Shown: piece after piece, positions 34,165 to 47,041 of the stretch
Numbering within the stretch: position 1 is the first letter of the stretch
Layout of the letters: every line of letters starts with the position of its first letter
NCBI GenBank assembly: GCA_026182355.1
Contig: JAPFBL010000068.1
Location: 9,957,001-10,021,000 of the forward strand
Source: Hermatobates lingyangjiaoensis
Taxonomy: Eukaryota; Arthropoda; Insecta; Hemiptera; Hermatobatidae
DNA: 64,000 nucleotides
Direction of reading: 5' to 3'
Translations under genes and position numbers: made by a program
Notes under the pieces: generated by a model
Told to the model about the DNA's origin: nothing
What the model saw: only the letters and a program-made list of their open reading frames with translations
Database searches by the model: none

Positions 34165-35515
34165 TTCCTAGAAGGTGGAGCTTAAGACTAAATCTTCACT
34201 GTGGCTTTAAAAAAACATTATTACTGTTACGGTAAAAACAATAAGAACAATTTTGACTACTAATGGGATCTTTTCTATCACCAGTTTTTGCCAATACAGT
34301 CAAAGTTGAATTGCTGGAATATTGATTCAGAGAAGAGTAGATCTTAATTTTTTTTTTCTATTCTCAAATCATGTCAGTATGTTAATAGATTCAATCTAAA
34401 AACAACAAATGTTCAAGTTTTTTTATTTTTAAAAACGTTTTAAACTTAAATCTTATAAAAGTGACAAACATTGGATTAAAAACTCTATATACATTTTGCT
34501 GACATGGAAACCAAACTCCTAAATCAGTTACGTTTGCATTAAAAGTAAAAGAAGGACACGAAAATAAATACAACTATTTTCACAAAGTTTTACCAACTTC
34601 TAAAAATGTTTGTTAACCATCTAAAAGAAATATTAGGGGGCTTTGCATGAACTGGGTGGAGCAATGTTAACCTAGGCTGGGGACGGCAGGCACAGAGCTA
34701 ACGAGCAGTCTAACTGGTCCACCGACTGCCTTATTTACCCACAGCCCTTCCTAGTTGACCTACGATTTTCCGGAATCCTGAATCTAAACCCCCCGGTGGA
34801 TTATCCATTTTAGTGTTCCAAGGTTTAAAAGAATAATTTTATAAAAGATACCATTTTCCTGAATTTCTTATATTTTTTTCCAAATTTGAAAATCACATTA
34901 CAGTCTTATATTGTGTTAATGTGTAAAGAGTGAAGAAAAATATACTTGAGAAATCCTTGTAAAGTTCAAAAGAAATATTTTCAGTAAATCATTTTAAGTA
35001 AAAACTCTTGGATTTATTACATTAGTTTTTCCAAAAATAAAGTAGACCGAGTTTTCACGTGACAACAAAATAAACACGGGATATGCCTGTATGTAAATAT
35101 CATACTGAGTTTAAAATTGAATAGCTAAATTGTATTTATTTAAGTGTCTATTGGATTAGGTACGTACCATTTGGTTCAACAACGTTCATTATTATTGATG
35201 ATATTAATTTATTCTTATTATAGATGCAATTTTCTCATAATTTCTGCATTTAGTGAAGTAATCTGCAACAATGTTATTCCCATTCACCAACAGTTTCTAA
35301 AGAGACATATAACTTTGTAGGGTATCTTGAAACCGGATTTTTTCATTTCCAGATTAATTATACTTGAAAGACAACTATATAAGATAGTGAAATCGGAAAA
35401 ACATTTGTAAAGTATTTTTAAAGATATCATTTCCTTGGTACATCTCTCTTAATTGTGATAGTGATTGCGGTCAATTTTTCATTTCCATCATTTTTTTAAA
35501 TATACTCAAAGGGAC
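34165..35515. other. No gene recognised
   Basis: AT-rich except 34640-34800, a GC-richer patch (GGCTGGGGACGGCAGGCACA and a CCCCCCGGTGG end) without an open frame. That patch may be part of an unrecognised repeat. Confidence 0.4.
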
Positions 35516-35519
35516 ATCA

Positions 35520-36560
35520 ACAATTTTACTTTACTGTAAATTAAGCATAATAACAATGAAAACATTCGATACGGATTTTGGAGGATTTACATGTACTGAA
35601 GTCCTTAAAGATTTTTTTATGGTGCTTGTGTGGTTATAGGTGTAGGGCTGTGTAGGTGTGTATCCAAATTTTTGCGGAAGCACTATCAGCCCTATCGTTC
35701 TACAGATAAAATTCGCATTCTACCAAAAATTGGGCCTTATAGCATGCGTGTATCCTGTAGTTCTTGAGTAGTATTAAATCAGGGTAAAGACACTTCTACA
35801 ATTAAAATGTTATTTTAGACAACCATGTTTTCCTCCTTGGGTACTAACTTTAGTATCTTGAAAGTTTGGGAGTATTAAAAGTGAAAAACAGCAGTGACTT
35901 TATAAAACGAAAAAATTTTTACTATGCTTCATTCCGAAAGTTTGAGTTTGTTTGATTCCGTTTAAGGAATGACAATAAAATAATACCTAATAATACCTTC
36001 TTTTAATACGATAAACTGATAATCATTATTCTTAAATTAAAAGGGCAAAAAGGAAAGTTGTGGTAAAGTCTTGATTTCAGAAAATATTCTTTTTATGCAA
36101 AATGGCTAATTGCTGAATGATGACAATTTTTGAAAAAAAATTAGCCTAAAATAAGTACGCCATTGAAAAACTTTGAAAAATTTCTGAGTACCACAATTAG
36201 CTCTAAAAACTGACAACTCAACTTGATGAATAACGGTTAACATATTGTACTTGTTAGACTTGTTTACATTGACTTGGACATTTTTTATCAGAATCGAGTC
36301 AAAATATCACTATTTGCATGTTGATAAAATAAATTTGAATATATTTTAATGAATTAATATGCAAGAAGAATTAATTTTTAAGACTATAAAGGCAATCGCA
36401 AATTACCCATGTATGGTATTTTATTAAATTTTTCAGCATATGATGAATGTCTTTTCTAACTAAAATGTTGCAATCAATCTACATATATTGTACTCTCTAA
36501 CAAATCTCACCATGATAGAAAAACTAATAAACATCTCCCACTTAGGTATTTACATTAAAA
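35520..36560 (+). repeat. Diverged copy of the TTTACT-palindrome repeat family
   Basis: Starts TTTACTTTACTGTAAATTAAG, passes a GATACGGATTTTGG...ACATGTACTGA block matching 8310-8350, and ends near CTAATAAACATCTCCCACTT. Many substitutions and deletions. Confidence 0.55.
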
Positions 36561-36564
36561 ATGA

Positions 36565-37370
36565 TTAATTTTCGGTGTCTTTTACTAAATGAAAAAACCT
36601 CTACGGAAGATGAAATGTCAAAAAAATTTAATGGAATGAAAGAAACATCATTTGGCCAATATGTTGGTTAGATAAAATACCCTTCATAGGTAATTATTTA
36701 ACGGGGATAGTCTGTTTGGAAATTTAGGGAACCATAGAAACGTCTTGCAGTCTCGATTATTTATACACTACACACCCCACTTTTGAGAGGAATGGAACTG
36801 AAAAATATATCAAGAAGAAAGCAGTTACAAGATATCAAGAACAAAAGAGACTAAATTTTAACTAAATTTAGTTTAAAAAGTTCACTCCAACTGTACTTCC
36901 ATTTGTAAAGAATACGATATCTTCAAATAGAGAATTTAAAAATATAAGTAGAACATCTATTAGAATTTCTTTACTTATATCCATATACTACTATAAATGG
37001 AAGTTGTATTTGATATCATACGAAGAATGTTAACATTCTGTCTAGAATAGGTAGACAGCTTATTTGCATTATATATGAATGCAAGCCAATCACCTTGGAA
37101 AAATAAAAATTATTGTCAAATCATGCCTAAAACCATAGAAGTGAGCGATATTTCTTTATGTATATTTATTGAGGTTTATTAACGAACTTAATATCTGAAG
37201 TTTAAATTAGAACAATGGAGGAATATACATTATGACAGCAGAGTGTATGAGTCCAATGAGATTTAGGCCCTCAGTTTAATCATTTTAATAACATGACAGA
37301 GTGATTAATGGTTTCATGTTTCCTTTAACTAATAAAATGAATGTAGCACATGTAAACAAATGATACATTA
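36565..37370. other. AT-rich DNA without recognised features
   Basis: Nothing supported. Confidence 0.45.
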
Positions 37371-37377
37371 TGGGTTA

Positions 37378-37500
37378 AGATATATATATATATAAACTAG
37401 AATTTAAAAAGAACACATAGAAAGGAAACCACTGAACTCACTACTATATTTCGATGTCCTCGTCTTCAGGAAAAGAAGTGAATCGCTCCAAAGGCTGATA
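37378..37500 (-). mobile_element. PLE-terminal-type fragment with hammerhead-like core
   Basis: (TA)n, then a minus-strand unit CCTGAAGACGAGGACATCGA then AATATAGTAGTGAGTTCAGT, nearly the same as 27553-27632. It ends within a tract rich in GAATCGCTCC. Confidence 0.55.
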
Positions 37501-37560
37501 ACGACTGACTTGGCGTTCGAAATGAAGCACTCAAACAGTGTAGCCAACTTTCGGAGGAAA

Positions 37561-37583
37561 GTATATATATATATATAATATAT

Positions 37584-37652
<69 letters not shown>
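37561..37652. repeat. (TA)n microsatellite
   Basis: About 45 TA units, with AATA interruptions. It is the left border of the foldback that carries the best hammerhead. Confidence 0.95.
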
Positions 37653-37654
<2 letters not shown>

Positions 37655-37671
37655 TAAAAGTTAGATGCATT

Positions 37672-38045
37672 TAAAAACTTTATGTCTGATTCCACTTGAT
37701 TTAACTTCGTCAAATATTTTTACAAATTTCAGAATATACTATTCTATACAGAAATAAATTCTATACAGAACAGAACAACCTATTGTCTGTCGTGTTCATA
37801 GACTGTTCAATTATTGTTTATTATTGTAAAGTAATTTTAGGTATTTAGATTAATTTTGTTATGTGTAGTTTTAATTTCTTGTTTTGCTGAAGATGGTGGA
37901 TGTAACACCGAAACATGTCCAATAAGAATTCAAACAAATATGGTGATTTAATTTTTAAGTTGACCCAGAAATGCAGAAAAGATTTCGAAATTTGTAAAAA
38001 TATTTGACGAAGTTAAATCAAGTGGAATCAGACATAAAGTTTTTA
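37672..38045. mobile_element. Foldback with 58-bp arms enclosing a hammerhead
   Basis: AAAAACTTTATGTCTGATTC...AATATTTTTACAAATTTC at 37671-37729 is mirrored at about 37988-38046. (TA)n lies directly outside each arm. The 260-base interior holds the hammerhead at 37876-37928. No coding sequence. The structure parallels the other TA-embedded palindromes here. Confidence 0.85.
37876..37928 (+). ncRNA. Hammerhead ribozyme candidate with helices I and II visible
   Basis: Order: TTCTT, GTT, TTG (helix I 5' strand with internal loop); CTGAAGA (37887-37893); GGTG-GATGTAA-CACC (helix II); GAAAC (37910-37914); AT; GTC (cleavage triplet, 37917-37919); CAA, T, AAGAA (helix I 3' strand). Core boxes match CUGANGA and GAAA. 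Helix I pairs by TTG/CAA and TTCTT/AAGAA around an internal loop, as hammerheads use for tertiary contacts. Oddities are one unpaired U between the first box and helix II, and a minimal helix III. Self-cleaving hammerheads are known in PLE terminal repeats. Confidence 0.65.
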
Positions 38046-38062
38046 AATATATATATATATAC
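38046..38062. repeat. (TA)n microsatellite
   Basis: Short TA run between the foldback and the next palindrome. Confidence 0.85.
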
Positions 38063-38102
38063 CATGATAAACGGAAACGGTCCAGCAGGACAGATTACAC
38101 TT

Positions 38103-38226
38103 AAAATAAACTGTGATACATAGACAGATACATAATAAGACTCAATTTTCAATATTTCGACCGTAATGGTGAGTCTTTGAAAAGTGAGTCTTTGTTATAT
38201 TTCTGTCTATGTGCCACAGTTTCTTT
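38103..38226. repeat. Palindrome P3 relative, decayed
   Basis: AAATAAACTGTGATACATAG...ATATTTCGACCGT on the left. On the right is a mirrored copy with a deletion and changes around the centre (GTGAGTCTTTGAAAAGTGAG). Same flank (GGTCCAGCAGGACAG) as 26648-26663. Confidence 0.8.
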
Positions 38227-38389
38227 TAAGTATATATATATTGTGTTAAACTGAATTGCCTTAATCAAACATACCTTTCTTTTGAGCAGTTTTTCGTATT
38301 TTCTAGATAATTTTAAATCATCTTGATTCAGCTGGTGAATTATTTCAGCAAAACTCTGGTTGGCCATCATTATTTATTGACTAACATTT

Positions 38390-38421
38390 GACATGTTTCG
38401 GTTGTCTCCAACCATCTTCAG
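38390..38421 (-). ncRNA. Hammerhead-like motif, minus strand
   Basis: The minus strand reads CTGAAGA, T, GGTTG-GAGA-CAACC, GAAAC, AT, GTC. This is the same layout as 37887-37919 with a perfect 5-bp helix II and the same extra U. Flanking ATTT and AAAT could pair as a short helix I. It faces the + strand motif 500 bp away. Confidence 0.55.
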
Positions 38422-38429
38422 AAATAAAA

Positions 38430-41290
38430 TTATTATCATCGAACAAGTATATAAACATAACAGTAAGCTAAATAAAATTTTTACTAAAAAATAAATTTCA
38501 CTATGTCTAATACTAGAAACATTAGGGTTTCAAAATATTACAAGGATGGATAAAAAGATAAATTAAAGTTAGGATGGGAGGATTGTTCACCCTAGTAGTT
38601 TGAGCTGACGTGTGCTAATCCACTGAAAATTTTTTTTCCAATTTTTTTCACTTTGAAAAGGGAATGCCATACACATACCATGCTTCAAAGAGAACATGAA
38701 ACCTACACGATGATCTTTAATAAACTTGGGAAAGTGAAAATGCGAGACCTCAAGGGTTCCTGGTTGTCCGATATCCTCCTTAGTACACAAAGAATCTTAG
38801 GACTTCCTTATATGAGCCGTTTATTTTGAAAGTGGCCTAATTCCATTTTCCAAAAAAATTTAGCTAGCTATTTAAATAATTACATTTTTACGTTATCTTT
38901 ACCTTTTGCAGCAAATTGTACAAAATTTATTTAAAATTACTAAGTTTTTTTATAACAAAAATTAGTTGATAAATAAAATGAAAATATTTTTAAATTTTGT
39001 AAAACGCAAACCCTTAAATATCTCGATTTTAACATAAATGGAATTAGGCCACTTTCAAAATAAGTGGCTCATATCTCATATAGGAGAATAAACTTACTAC
39101 AATGCTAGGCACCTCTACAAGAGGACATACAGAGGCCAAACATTCACTCCTTATGATACCACAAAATGAACATTCTGCATGGCGAATTCTAAATTTTTAC
39201 CTAACTCATGTGTATTTAGAGTAAGAATTTTTAACAAGTACCTCTACTAAAATAACAACAAGAATATTTTTGATACTATTCAGAATATATAAAATAATTT
39301 GCCATATATCAACAAACTGGTTTTAATATTTGTCTTTTTTTTTTTGTTCAATGAATTTGATTCATTGATGAAGTCTTAAATTTCAAAGAGTATCTATTAA
39401 GATTAAGACTTAATGTTTACCTAAAACATCATTTACTCTTGGTACTTAAAAAACCTGGTATGGCACTCAGTATATAAATTAACTACTAGTTGATACTAAA
39501 AGGTGTATCGCCTTCTAAGCAGATCGACGAAGAGAATAATAGCTTTAAAAGTACTTTTGTAAATGTTTCTCCCAAGTAGTTGTCTTTTATGTAGTTGTCT
39601 CCCAAAAGTTCTCTTTCTTATGTAGTTTTCTTTTAAGTATAATTAAACTGGAAAAAAGCAAGAATCCGATTAAAAGATACTCTGTACGTGACCTGCTCTT
39701 TTATGAACCGGCAGTGAATTAAAATGTGTCACATATATCACGTGTAAAATTCCCAAGAGCTACAAGCGTTCAAAACAACCACTACTCCAGAGGGAATTAC
39801 GAACAGCTAAATCAATTTCATTGTTTCTAAATCTCTCGTTTGGCTTCCATTCTTATGCATTGATTATTTTCTTCATTTTATTAAATGTAAAAACCCAACC
39901 TGTTTTGTTTTAACATAGGACTAATTTAAAATCTTGGTTGAATTCCTAATTGTTTGACTAACTTTAATATCAATAAACGGGAGATGTCAATACTGAAGAT
40001 AAACCCGTTCACCCAAATCAGTAAACTTCAGTTTGCTCACAAGTAAAGTATCGAAATATACTTACTCACAGCAGTAAACTTATTAAACACCAGCTTGTAT
40101 TTGGTTTCTATCCATAGATTAATTTTATAACCAGTAACTTACGCCACTAAATTTTGTGATGATGTGAATTTTAAAGAAAATATTTAGGTGTTTCACTTTT
40201 CACTTTACCAATCATTCATCTAAAGAACCTCCAAGAGTGTTTCCTAAAGTTTGATGGTTTATCGTTATTCTTTTTTTTTCGTTCAGAAAGGTATAAAGAC
40301 CGTTTCAGGTTTATTGATAACCAAAAATTTCTTTTTTTTACACTTTCTAAAATTTGGGATATATGCTGCAAATATATGTATATTATACAAATGGTTTTGA
40401 TCAATAACCTGTCCGGATTATAACCATGTTCCTGGGCTTTCCAACCAAACCATGAGTTTGAACAATAATCATGGAATAAAACATATTTATTGAACAAATA
40501 TATTTAAATGATAATATCTGGATTCTTACATATATATGCTTATTTATTTTATCACTGTATAGAATAGTCATACGGAATAAGATATATGTTGAGGGTTTTA
40601 CGTATTTACATGTTCTACTGAACTGTATTTGATTATGTATGTCACTAATGACTGAATGGGTGTCTACAATTAATGTTTAGATCGGACCGTTTTACAATCA
40701 TAATAATATTTATCTTAATATTATAAGACTAAGAGCTTTTGGAGTGGATACAATTTTCTTGTTTCTGGGTATTACTAAAAAATTATATTTCTTTACCCAC
40801 ACTTCTGTTGATTCTAGAACACATAAAGTTTGTACTAAATACTATTTGATGTTGAATTATATAATTATTATTAAATAAATGTATATATTATTTTATATGA
40901 ATTATCATTTGTATGATCAATTTGTTATGAATTTGAAAATAGTAGAAGAACATCCTGAATTCCATCATAACGCTTTATGAATGCTGCATTCTTTTCAATA
41001 GTAACTCTTTTCAAACAACAATTGATTCAACATTAATGATGCAAGAATGGTCTATTTTGTAAAGAGTAACTAGATGAATAAAAACACTATAGGAATAGTT
41101 CTTTTTTCTTAACAATAACTCTTTCTAAACAACACTCAATTGAATAACAATACGTTATATGAATGGTCAATGTTTATCATGAGAAACTGTTTATAACCAA
41201 TTTCTGATTTAACAATAACAGTCTATGAATGTTAAGTCGTTTTTAATAGCAGCACTTCCCAAACAACATTCTCGTCAACATTATATGAAT
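38430..41290. other. AT-rich DNA without recognised genes
   Basis: Frames at 38587-38790 (-) and 40216-40497 (-) show no domain, and their codon content is what AT-rich noise gives. A loose inverted match (GGCCTAATTCCATTTTCCAA at about 38833 and TTAGGCCACTTTCAAAATAA at about 39044) marks another small foldback, arms about 50 bp. Confidence 0.4.
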
Positions 41291-41297
41291 TCTATAC

Positions 41298-41325
41298 ATT
41301 TACTTTACTGTAGGTAAAGTCTAAA
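41298..41325 (+). repeat. Isolated TTTACT palindrome
   Basis: TTTACTTTACTGTAGGTAAAG, as at the start of the 8.3 and 53.8 kb elements. The downstream sequence does not continue the family. Confidence 0.4.
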
Positions 41326-41329
41326 ACGT

Positions 41330-42370
41330 AAATTATAATAACAATGTTTATCCACGCTTCTGGTGATTCTAGGCAACTTGAATTTTACACTAAATTAACT
41401 ATCGTCAATAATTCAGTAACGAAACTAAAACCTTTACACCAAAACAATTGTTCATCAGTTACAAGAAATGAGGGGTCAGGTTCGTCAGACTTCAAACACC
41501 AGTTGTTTTGGTTAAAAGGACTTAATACCATTACTTATTTCCATTACTGTAGTTTGGACATTATATATAGATATATATTTATTTGGTTATAAATATACTA
41601 TACAAAATTCACGAAAATCCATCTATAAAATATCAGAAAAATATGAGAAATAGATTGTGAAGTACTCATAAAAGAAATTCCATCAAAAAGTCGAAATCAT
41701 TTTTTTTATATTTGAATAAAAAAAAGTGCAATATTGGTACAATTAGAATTATGATTTAAAATAAAATTATTACTTTTAATTTCATAACTTGATATTTTTT
41801 GTAAAAACATTCATTGAAAGAACACTTAAATGCAAGAGAAAGGCGAAATTTAACGTGACCAAGCAATGAGATAAGGTTATTAATTCAGAGGTTTAATCTG
41901 AGAAGATTATTTATGCAAATCACCAGCTTAAAGTGTTTTGAGTTATTGGAGGACAAATCTGAGATCTCCCTGTTTTCCTCTAGTTTACAACTTGTCTTAT
42001 AAAGATGATAAGAAAACTAAAGATTAGAACTAATATAATATACAAGAATAAACTTTCAGCTATCTTTTTAACTAATTAATAATATATACATCTTTAATTA
42101 ATTCATTCATGAAACTAGAAAATTAAAGACATTTGTATCAATTTCTTCTAAAAGAATATTTTTTGGAAGTTGAAGATTAAGTAATTGTAATTTATAACAT
42201 CAGTACTAATATGAACCTCTTTTACAATCAGAAACTTAAAACTACTTAGTTGTATTCTGAATTATTAAAAAAAATATTTCAAGGCGATTACAATTTTTTT
42301 TCAGAAAATTGATTGAATCAAGTGAAAGTTAATAAATTCATATTATATCAACAACAACGATTCAAGTTGT
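41330..42370. other. AT-rich DNA without recognised features
   Basis: Nothing supported. The frame at 41344-41592 has no recognised domain. Confidence 0.4.
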
Positions 42371-42379
42371 TGTTGATTA

Positions 42380-42920
42380 GCAAACTCATCCCCTACATAA
42401 TGCTCTATGTTTAGATATAATTTTTTGATCTGGCAAATAGTATGGCTTGTATCCTCCTCATAAGCTTTCAGATTGAATCATAAGTCAAAATTTTTACATT
42501 TTATTAAAAAAATATAATAATAATATTTTCAGTTGTTTTAAAAACCTGAGGATTTTTTCAATTATTGCTTTTGTTTCTTCCATAATAATGCAAAATTTCA
42601 ATACTCCAAGGTTAGTAGTTTAGAAGAAAAAAAATGTCTAAAAACACATTTTAAAAGTGACTTTCCTATCATGCATAATTGCTCTCAAAAAAAAGAACAC
42701 ATCTAAACTATATGAGGTCCCTTTTTGTGTAAAATATTAATTGTATTAATCAAAGATTGTGGACCATAGTGACTCCACAAACTTTTGGATACACATACAC
42801 CCACACAGACATCGTCGAGAAAACGTCATAAAAGTACTTTAGGGATCTTAATACATGTAAATCCGTCAAAATCTGGGTATCGAATTTTTTCGTATCAGTT
42901 ACTTATAATAAAGTAAAAAT
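42380..42920 (-). repeat. Partial minus copy of the TTTACT-palindrome repeat family
   Basis: The reverse complement starts at a CTTTATTATAAGTAA end and runs through ATTTTGACGGATTTACATGT, ACTTTTATGACGTTTTC, TGTGTGGGTG and TGCATGATAGGAAAG, in family order. Confidence 0.65.
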
Positions 42921-42924
42921 TTTT

Positions 42925-44270
42925 CGCATAAAATTTGTAAACAATGAAATTTGTAATTTACAAATTTTCAATAAAGTTATTCATTCTTGAAATATTTTAA
43001 TCTACATATTTTGCTGCTATCTGTATGCATATTTGCTGCATATTTCCTTTATTGCTTATGACATTTACAGATTTAGACCATGATGTAATAAGTTGTCCAT
43101 ATAAAGATTGTTAATAAGTAATCAACGATAACTTTTTCAATTATTAATAACGTAACATATAGAGGGTAAAGTGAGTAAAAGACACTGCCAAAATACAGAA
43201 ATGAATACTCATGCATATGGCTCAATACAAATAATAAGTAAATGAAACATACATTTCCAATTAGCCAGGTTGACATAGTTTCAGAATATATATGAACATA
43301 GGGGTCTACTGCTGAAACCATAAAAGGAGTTTAATAACAGACAGTCGCTGTAATAATAATAATAGTAATAATAACTTTACTATATTGGGTAACGCATTTG
43401 TGTTAAGTTTTCAACTTAGGTGTGGATCAAGTAAATAAAACTTGATTGTAAACAGAACACATTGTGAATTATCTCAGTTTTTTTTTACTTCCCTAATTAT
43501 AGAAGCACTAGGAGCTAGTTCTTACAGGTAACAAAAAAAAAAACAGTCATAATAACTAATTTGTCAAGTTTTTTTTTAAATACTGTTTACATGTTTTGTC
43601 ATTTTTGTATTGTAGACTGTATTAACTTTCAAGTGAATGGCAGTTTGTCATAATTAAATTACAAAATAATACAAATCTAATACATTTAGATGTAATTAGA
43701 TAAATAATACATTTAGATGTTTAATAATAAATTTATTATTAGATAAATTTATGACTATGTAGATAACTTTAGGAAAAAATAATGTTTAACAATGATGTAC
43801 GACTAACCGGTGTACCCAGTATTGATAGAAAAAAATTTAAATCAAATATCCAAGAAACGTTACTCAAAAAAATAACAATTTAACCTTTTTCTATTCATGT
43901 AGTTAATATCAAAAGATGAAATTCAGTCAATAGAGAAAATATTTATATTTTTTTCCAAAAATATGAAATAACAATAAATACTTCTGAGAAAGTTTTATAA
44001 ATAAATGAACCTAATTTATTTATTTACTTATTGACTGAATTTTCATCCTTCAGTAATAATGTCATGAATAAAAAAAAGTTTAAATTTCAAATGTTCAGAT
44101 TGGTATAAATGATTAAAATAAATGTTTTATGAGAAGTTGTTGATAATTTCTCCATTTTTTTATTTTAAACAAATGTCATTGTTTAGAATATCTTACCTCT
44201 TCTTTTTAACAACTTTAGCGAACACTACCTATTTGACAACATGTAATACACCTCTAAAAATCACTCTAAA
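42925..44270. other. AT-rich DNA without recognised features
   Basis: Short (TAA)n-like run at 43350-43378. No gene supported. Confidence 0.45.
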
Positions 44271-44274
44271 AAAA

Positions 44275-44640
44275 CTCTTTACCATAAGTAAACTTAATAT
44301 CAAACTTCTTGGGTATATAATACATAATGTCCAAATTAGGCATGATATAAATATCTAAATAGGGAGAGGTTTATTTGTCTTTCATTCCTGGAGGTAGTAC
44401 AGATAATGATTGATCCACTTATCAATATATATATATGCTTATTTTTGTATATCACACCACTGATGCATATAATATCATTAGTATAACTACAGCAATAATA
44501 ACATTTTTGAAAAGCGAAAGTGTAGATTTCGTTAAAATAATCTCTTACAGGAGAACATGACTTTTGTTCCGATAGCCAGTGGATCTCTTACATTGTTTAT
44601 CTGTCTTTCTTCTACATTGAAGATTTAAGACAAATTTACG
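44275..44640 (-). repeat. 3'-terminal fragment of the TTTACT-palindrome repeat family, minus strand
   Basis: Contains TACCATAAGTAAACTTAATAT, CTTGGGTATATAATA, TTCATTCCTGGAGGTAGTAC, CACACCACTGATGCATATAA and GCCAGTGGATCTCTTACA. This is the reverse of 10440-10770 and 55440-55760. Confidence 0.7.
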
Positions 44641-44644
44641 AAAT

Positions 44645-46510
44645 AGGTATTCGTACCTTTTCTTCAGGACAAACTTATCGCAAAGAAATGTTTCATTTAT
44701 ATATATTTTTAAAGCATAGATAGGAACAATAAGATGAAATTATATCAAGAAAACATTAAGAAAGATAAAAACTAAATGTATATAATTTTGAAACCATAAT
44801 CACATTAAATTATCTTAACGTCTGAGTTGTACAATAGATGTAGTCGAATAAGTATTAACAGTTTAATAAAATATATAATTATATGTTAAACAATATAAAT
44901 TATTTAACTATTTAAGATCATTTTTTTAATTTGTTTGTAAGATATGAAAGATTTTCCTAAATGATGTTCTTTTTAGAATTTAAGTCAAGAAGGACATTGT
45001 TATTTTTCGAAGACAGAGATAAACGAACTAATAACTCCCAATGAAACTGATAAAATCAAAAACAAAGTTAAAATGATATCTTAAAGATCAAAATTTCATA
45101 TTTTTTTTTGTCAATTGTAATTTTCAATTTAATTGTTAATACTACAGATATTACAGTTAGGAGATTAATTTTCATTAGTAATTTTGGAATCTATTCGGAA
45201 GTAGCCAAATCAATTTTGTTTTTATTATTTTGATTCAAGAAATACATACTTTGATTCAATCCAAATTAAAAAAAAATGATATAGTCTCGTATAGGATAAA
45301 AAAAATAATCCAATAACTCTATAGATATTTTCTGAAATATTGAAAATTGTTAGTAATTTTGAAGTGGAAATATCAATTTATGGCACATAACTTTTAAATA
45401 TGATAAGCATGTATTATCGTAATTCCTTAAACACATACTTATCTGAAGAGTTGAAATATTTTTACAGCCAATGTTCGAAGCAAACGATTTACTTTTGATT
45501 GCTACACTCAGTAGGAATGTTGTAATAATGTTTAAGCTCCTTAAAAGTTGGTAGAATAAAACTTATAAACGAACAATTATCATTGACAACAAACAAATCT
45601 GTTATATAGAGAAGAGTAATATTTACCCATTAAATAATATATTAACGAATTTAGAATAGTTTAATTTTAATAATTGATTGGATTAAATTTTTCTTTAAAT
45701 AAAAACAATCATCTAATACTGCAAAACAAATTAAATTAATTGGATTACGGTAGGAAATCTGACTCCTGAATTATTTCGCATTAACTTAGATTAAACTCCT
45801 AATTGCATTAAATATCTGATTACAGCTAAGTACATAAAGAAATATTTTACCTTGATATTTAAATTGAAATTTTGGTTGAAATTTCGCTTTACTATTGAGC
45901 CGCAATCACTGTCCACTGAACGTCAGTGTGAGTAAAATGATTTTTACTCACCTTCTCAAAAATTTCCCTTCTACTTTTTGTTTTTAATAATATTAATTTA
46001 ATCTGCATTTTTTTCACAGTTAACCTGTGTAATTTATTAAGATTATTGATGCAAAATTTAGTTAAATTTAGATCAAATTGTGGTCCTGTATAGGTGAACA
46101 TACACAAATATTTTGACAAATATAAACAAGATTATTAATTAACTTACGTTTTATCATTTGAACTAAGAAATATTTTTTTTTCAAGATTTCTAAGAACTTG
46201 AAACACTAGTGAAAATGTTTCAAATTAAGTTTTAGAGAAACTAATATAAAACTAAACTCTGTATTTTTAAATTTTACCAAAGTCATCCGACCTTTAAATA
46301 CATTGATTCAAATGTTTAGTTATAACGAGTTGTTTAGTCAGTCACTATATGGTATTTTACTCATTATTGTAAAATATTGAAAAATGATTTTGTTAATATA
46401 TACACATGTGGAAACTTTATCTATAATTCCAATGCTTTTTGTGAGAATATTAGTTTGTCCAATATATAATATCATTATATTTTGAAATAGTAACCCATAT
46501 TCAATTGTTA
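44645..46510. other. AT-rich DNA without recognised features
   Basis: Nothing supported. The 75-codon minus frame at 45892-46119 lacks motifs. Confidence 0.45.
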
Positions 46511-46514
46511 CCTC

Positions 46515-46590
46515 ACTTCAAGTAAAAAAATCTGGAGTGACCTACACTCAACTTTACCATAAGTAAACTTAATATCAAACTTTTTGGGTA
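46515..46590 (-). repeat. Terminal fragment of the TTTACT-palindrome repeat family
   Basis: CTGGAGTGACCTACACTCAA followed by CTTTACCATAAGTAAACTTA and ACTTTTTGGGTATGTAATA. Confidence 0.65.
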
Positions 46591-46604
46591 TGTAATAAAC
46601 AGGT

Positions 46605-46678
46605 GCGTCTTCAAGTACAAAGCGGTTTATCATGAGTCTCTTTTTCCATCATTTCTATTAAATCATTATTTCAATAAT
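46605..46678 (+). repeat. Short direct repeat, copy 1
   Basis: CAAGTACAAAGCGGTTTATC then ATGAGTCTCTTTTTCCATCA. It recurs at 48133-48200 with about 10% differences. Confidence 0.7.
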
Positions 46679-47041
46679 TAATTAATTCATAATTAATTAT
46701 GAATTTTACAGATTTTCAAGCAGTATGGTTCATGTAGACTTAGAGTATATATAGTTATGTGGAGTACTCCAGAAACCTAGGAGGACTTCCATAACACAAC
46801 AGACAGATGCTACACTTTATTCTATCAGATACAAAAATAGAATTGAGTCATTATTTTTAATTACCCACAAGAAACTTTTTAAGTTTAAATAAGTTTATCT
46901 GTCATTATGTATGGTTAAATTAATTATATTGGATTGAATTAAAGAATTGTGGCAGTGCTTTTTGTTGGTGAATTCTGGAAGAATTATCCTACTGATGGTG
47001 ATCAAACAAAATGTTACTTGCTTAGAAAAAGATTAACAAAA

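Noticed and set aside
40216..40497. 93-codon minus frame as a gene
   Set aside because: No motif, AT-driven codons, no splice or promoter context.
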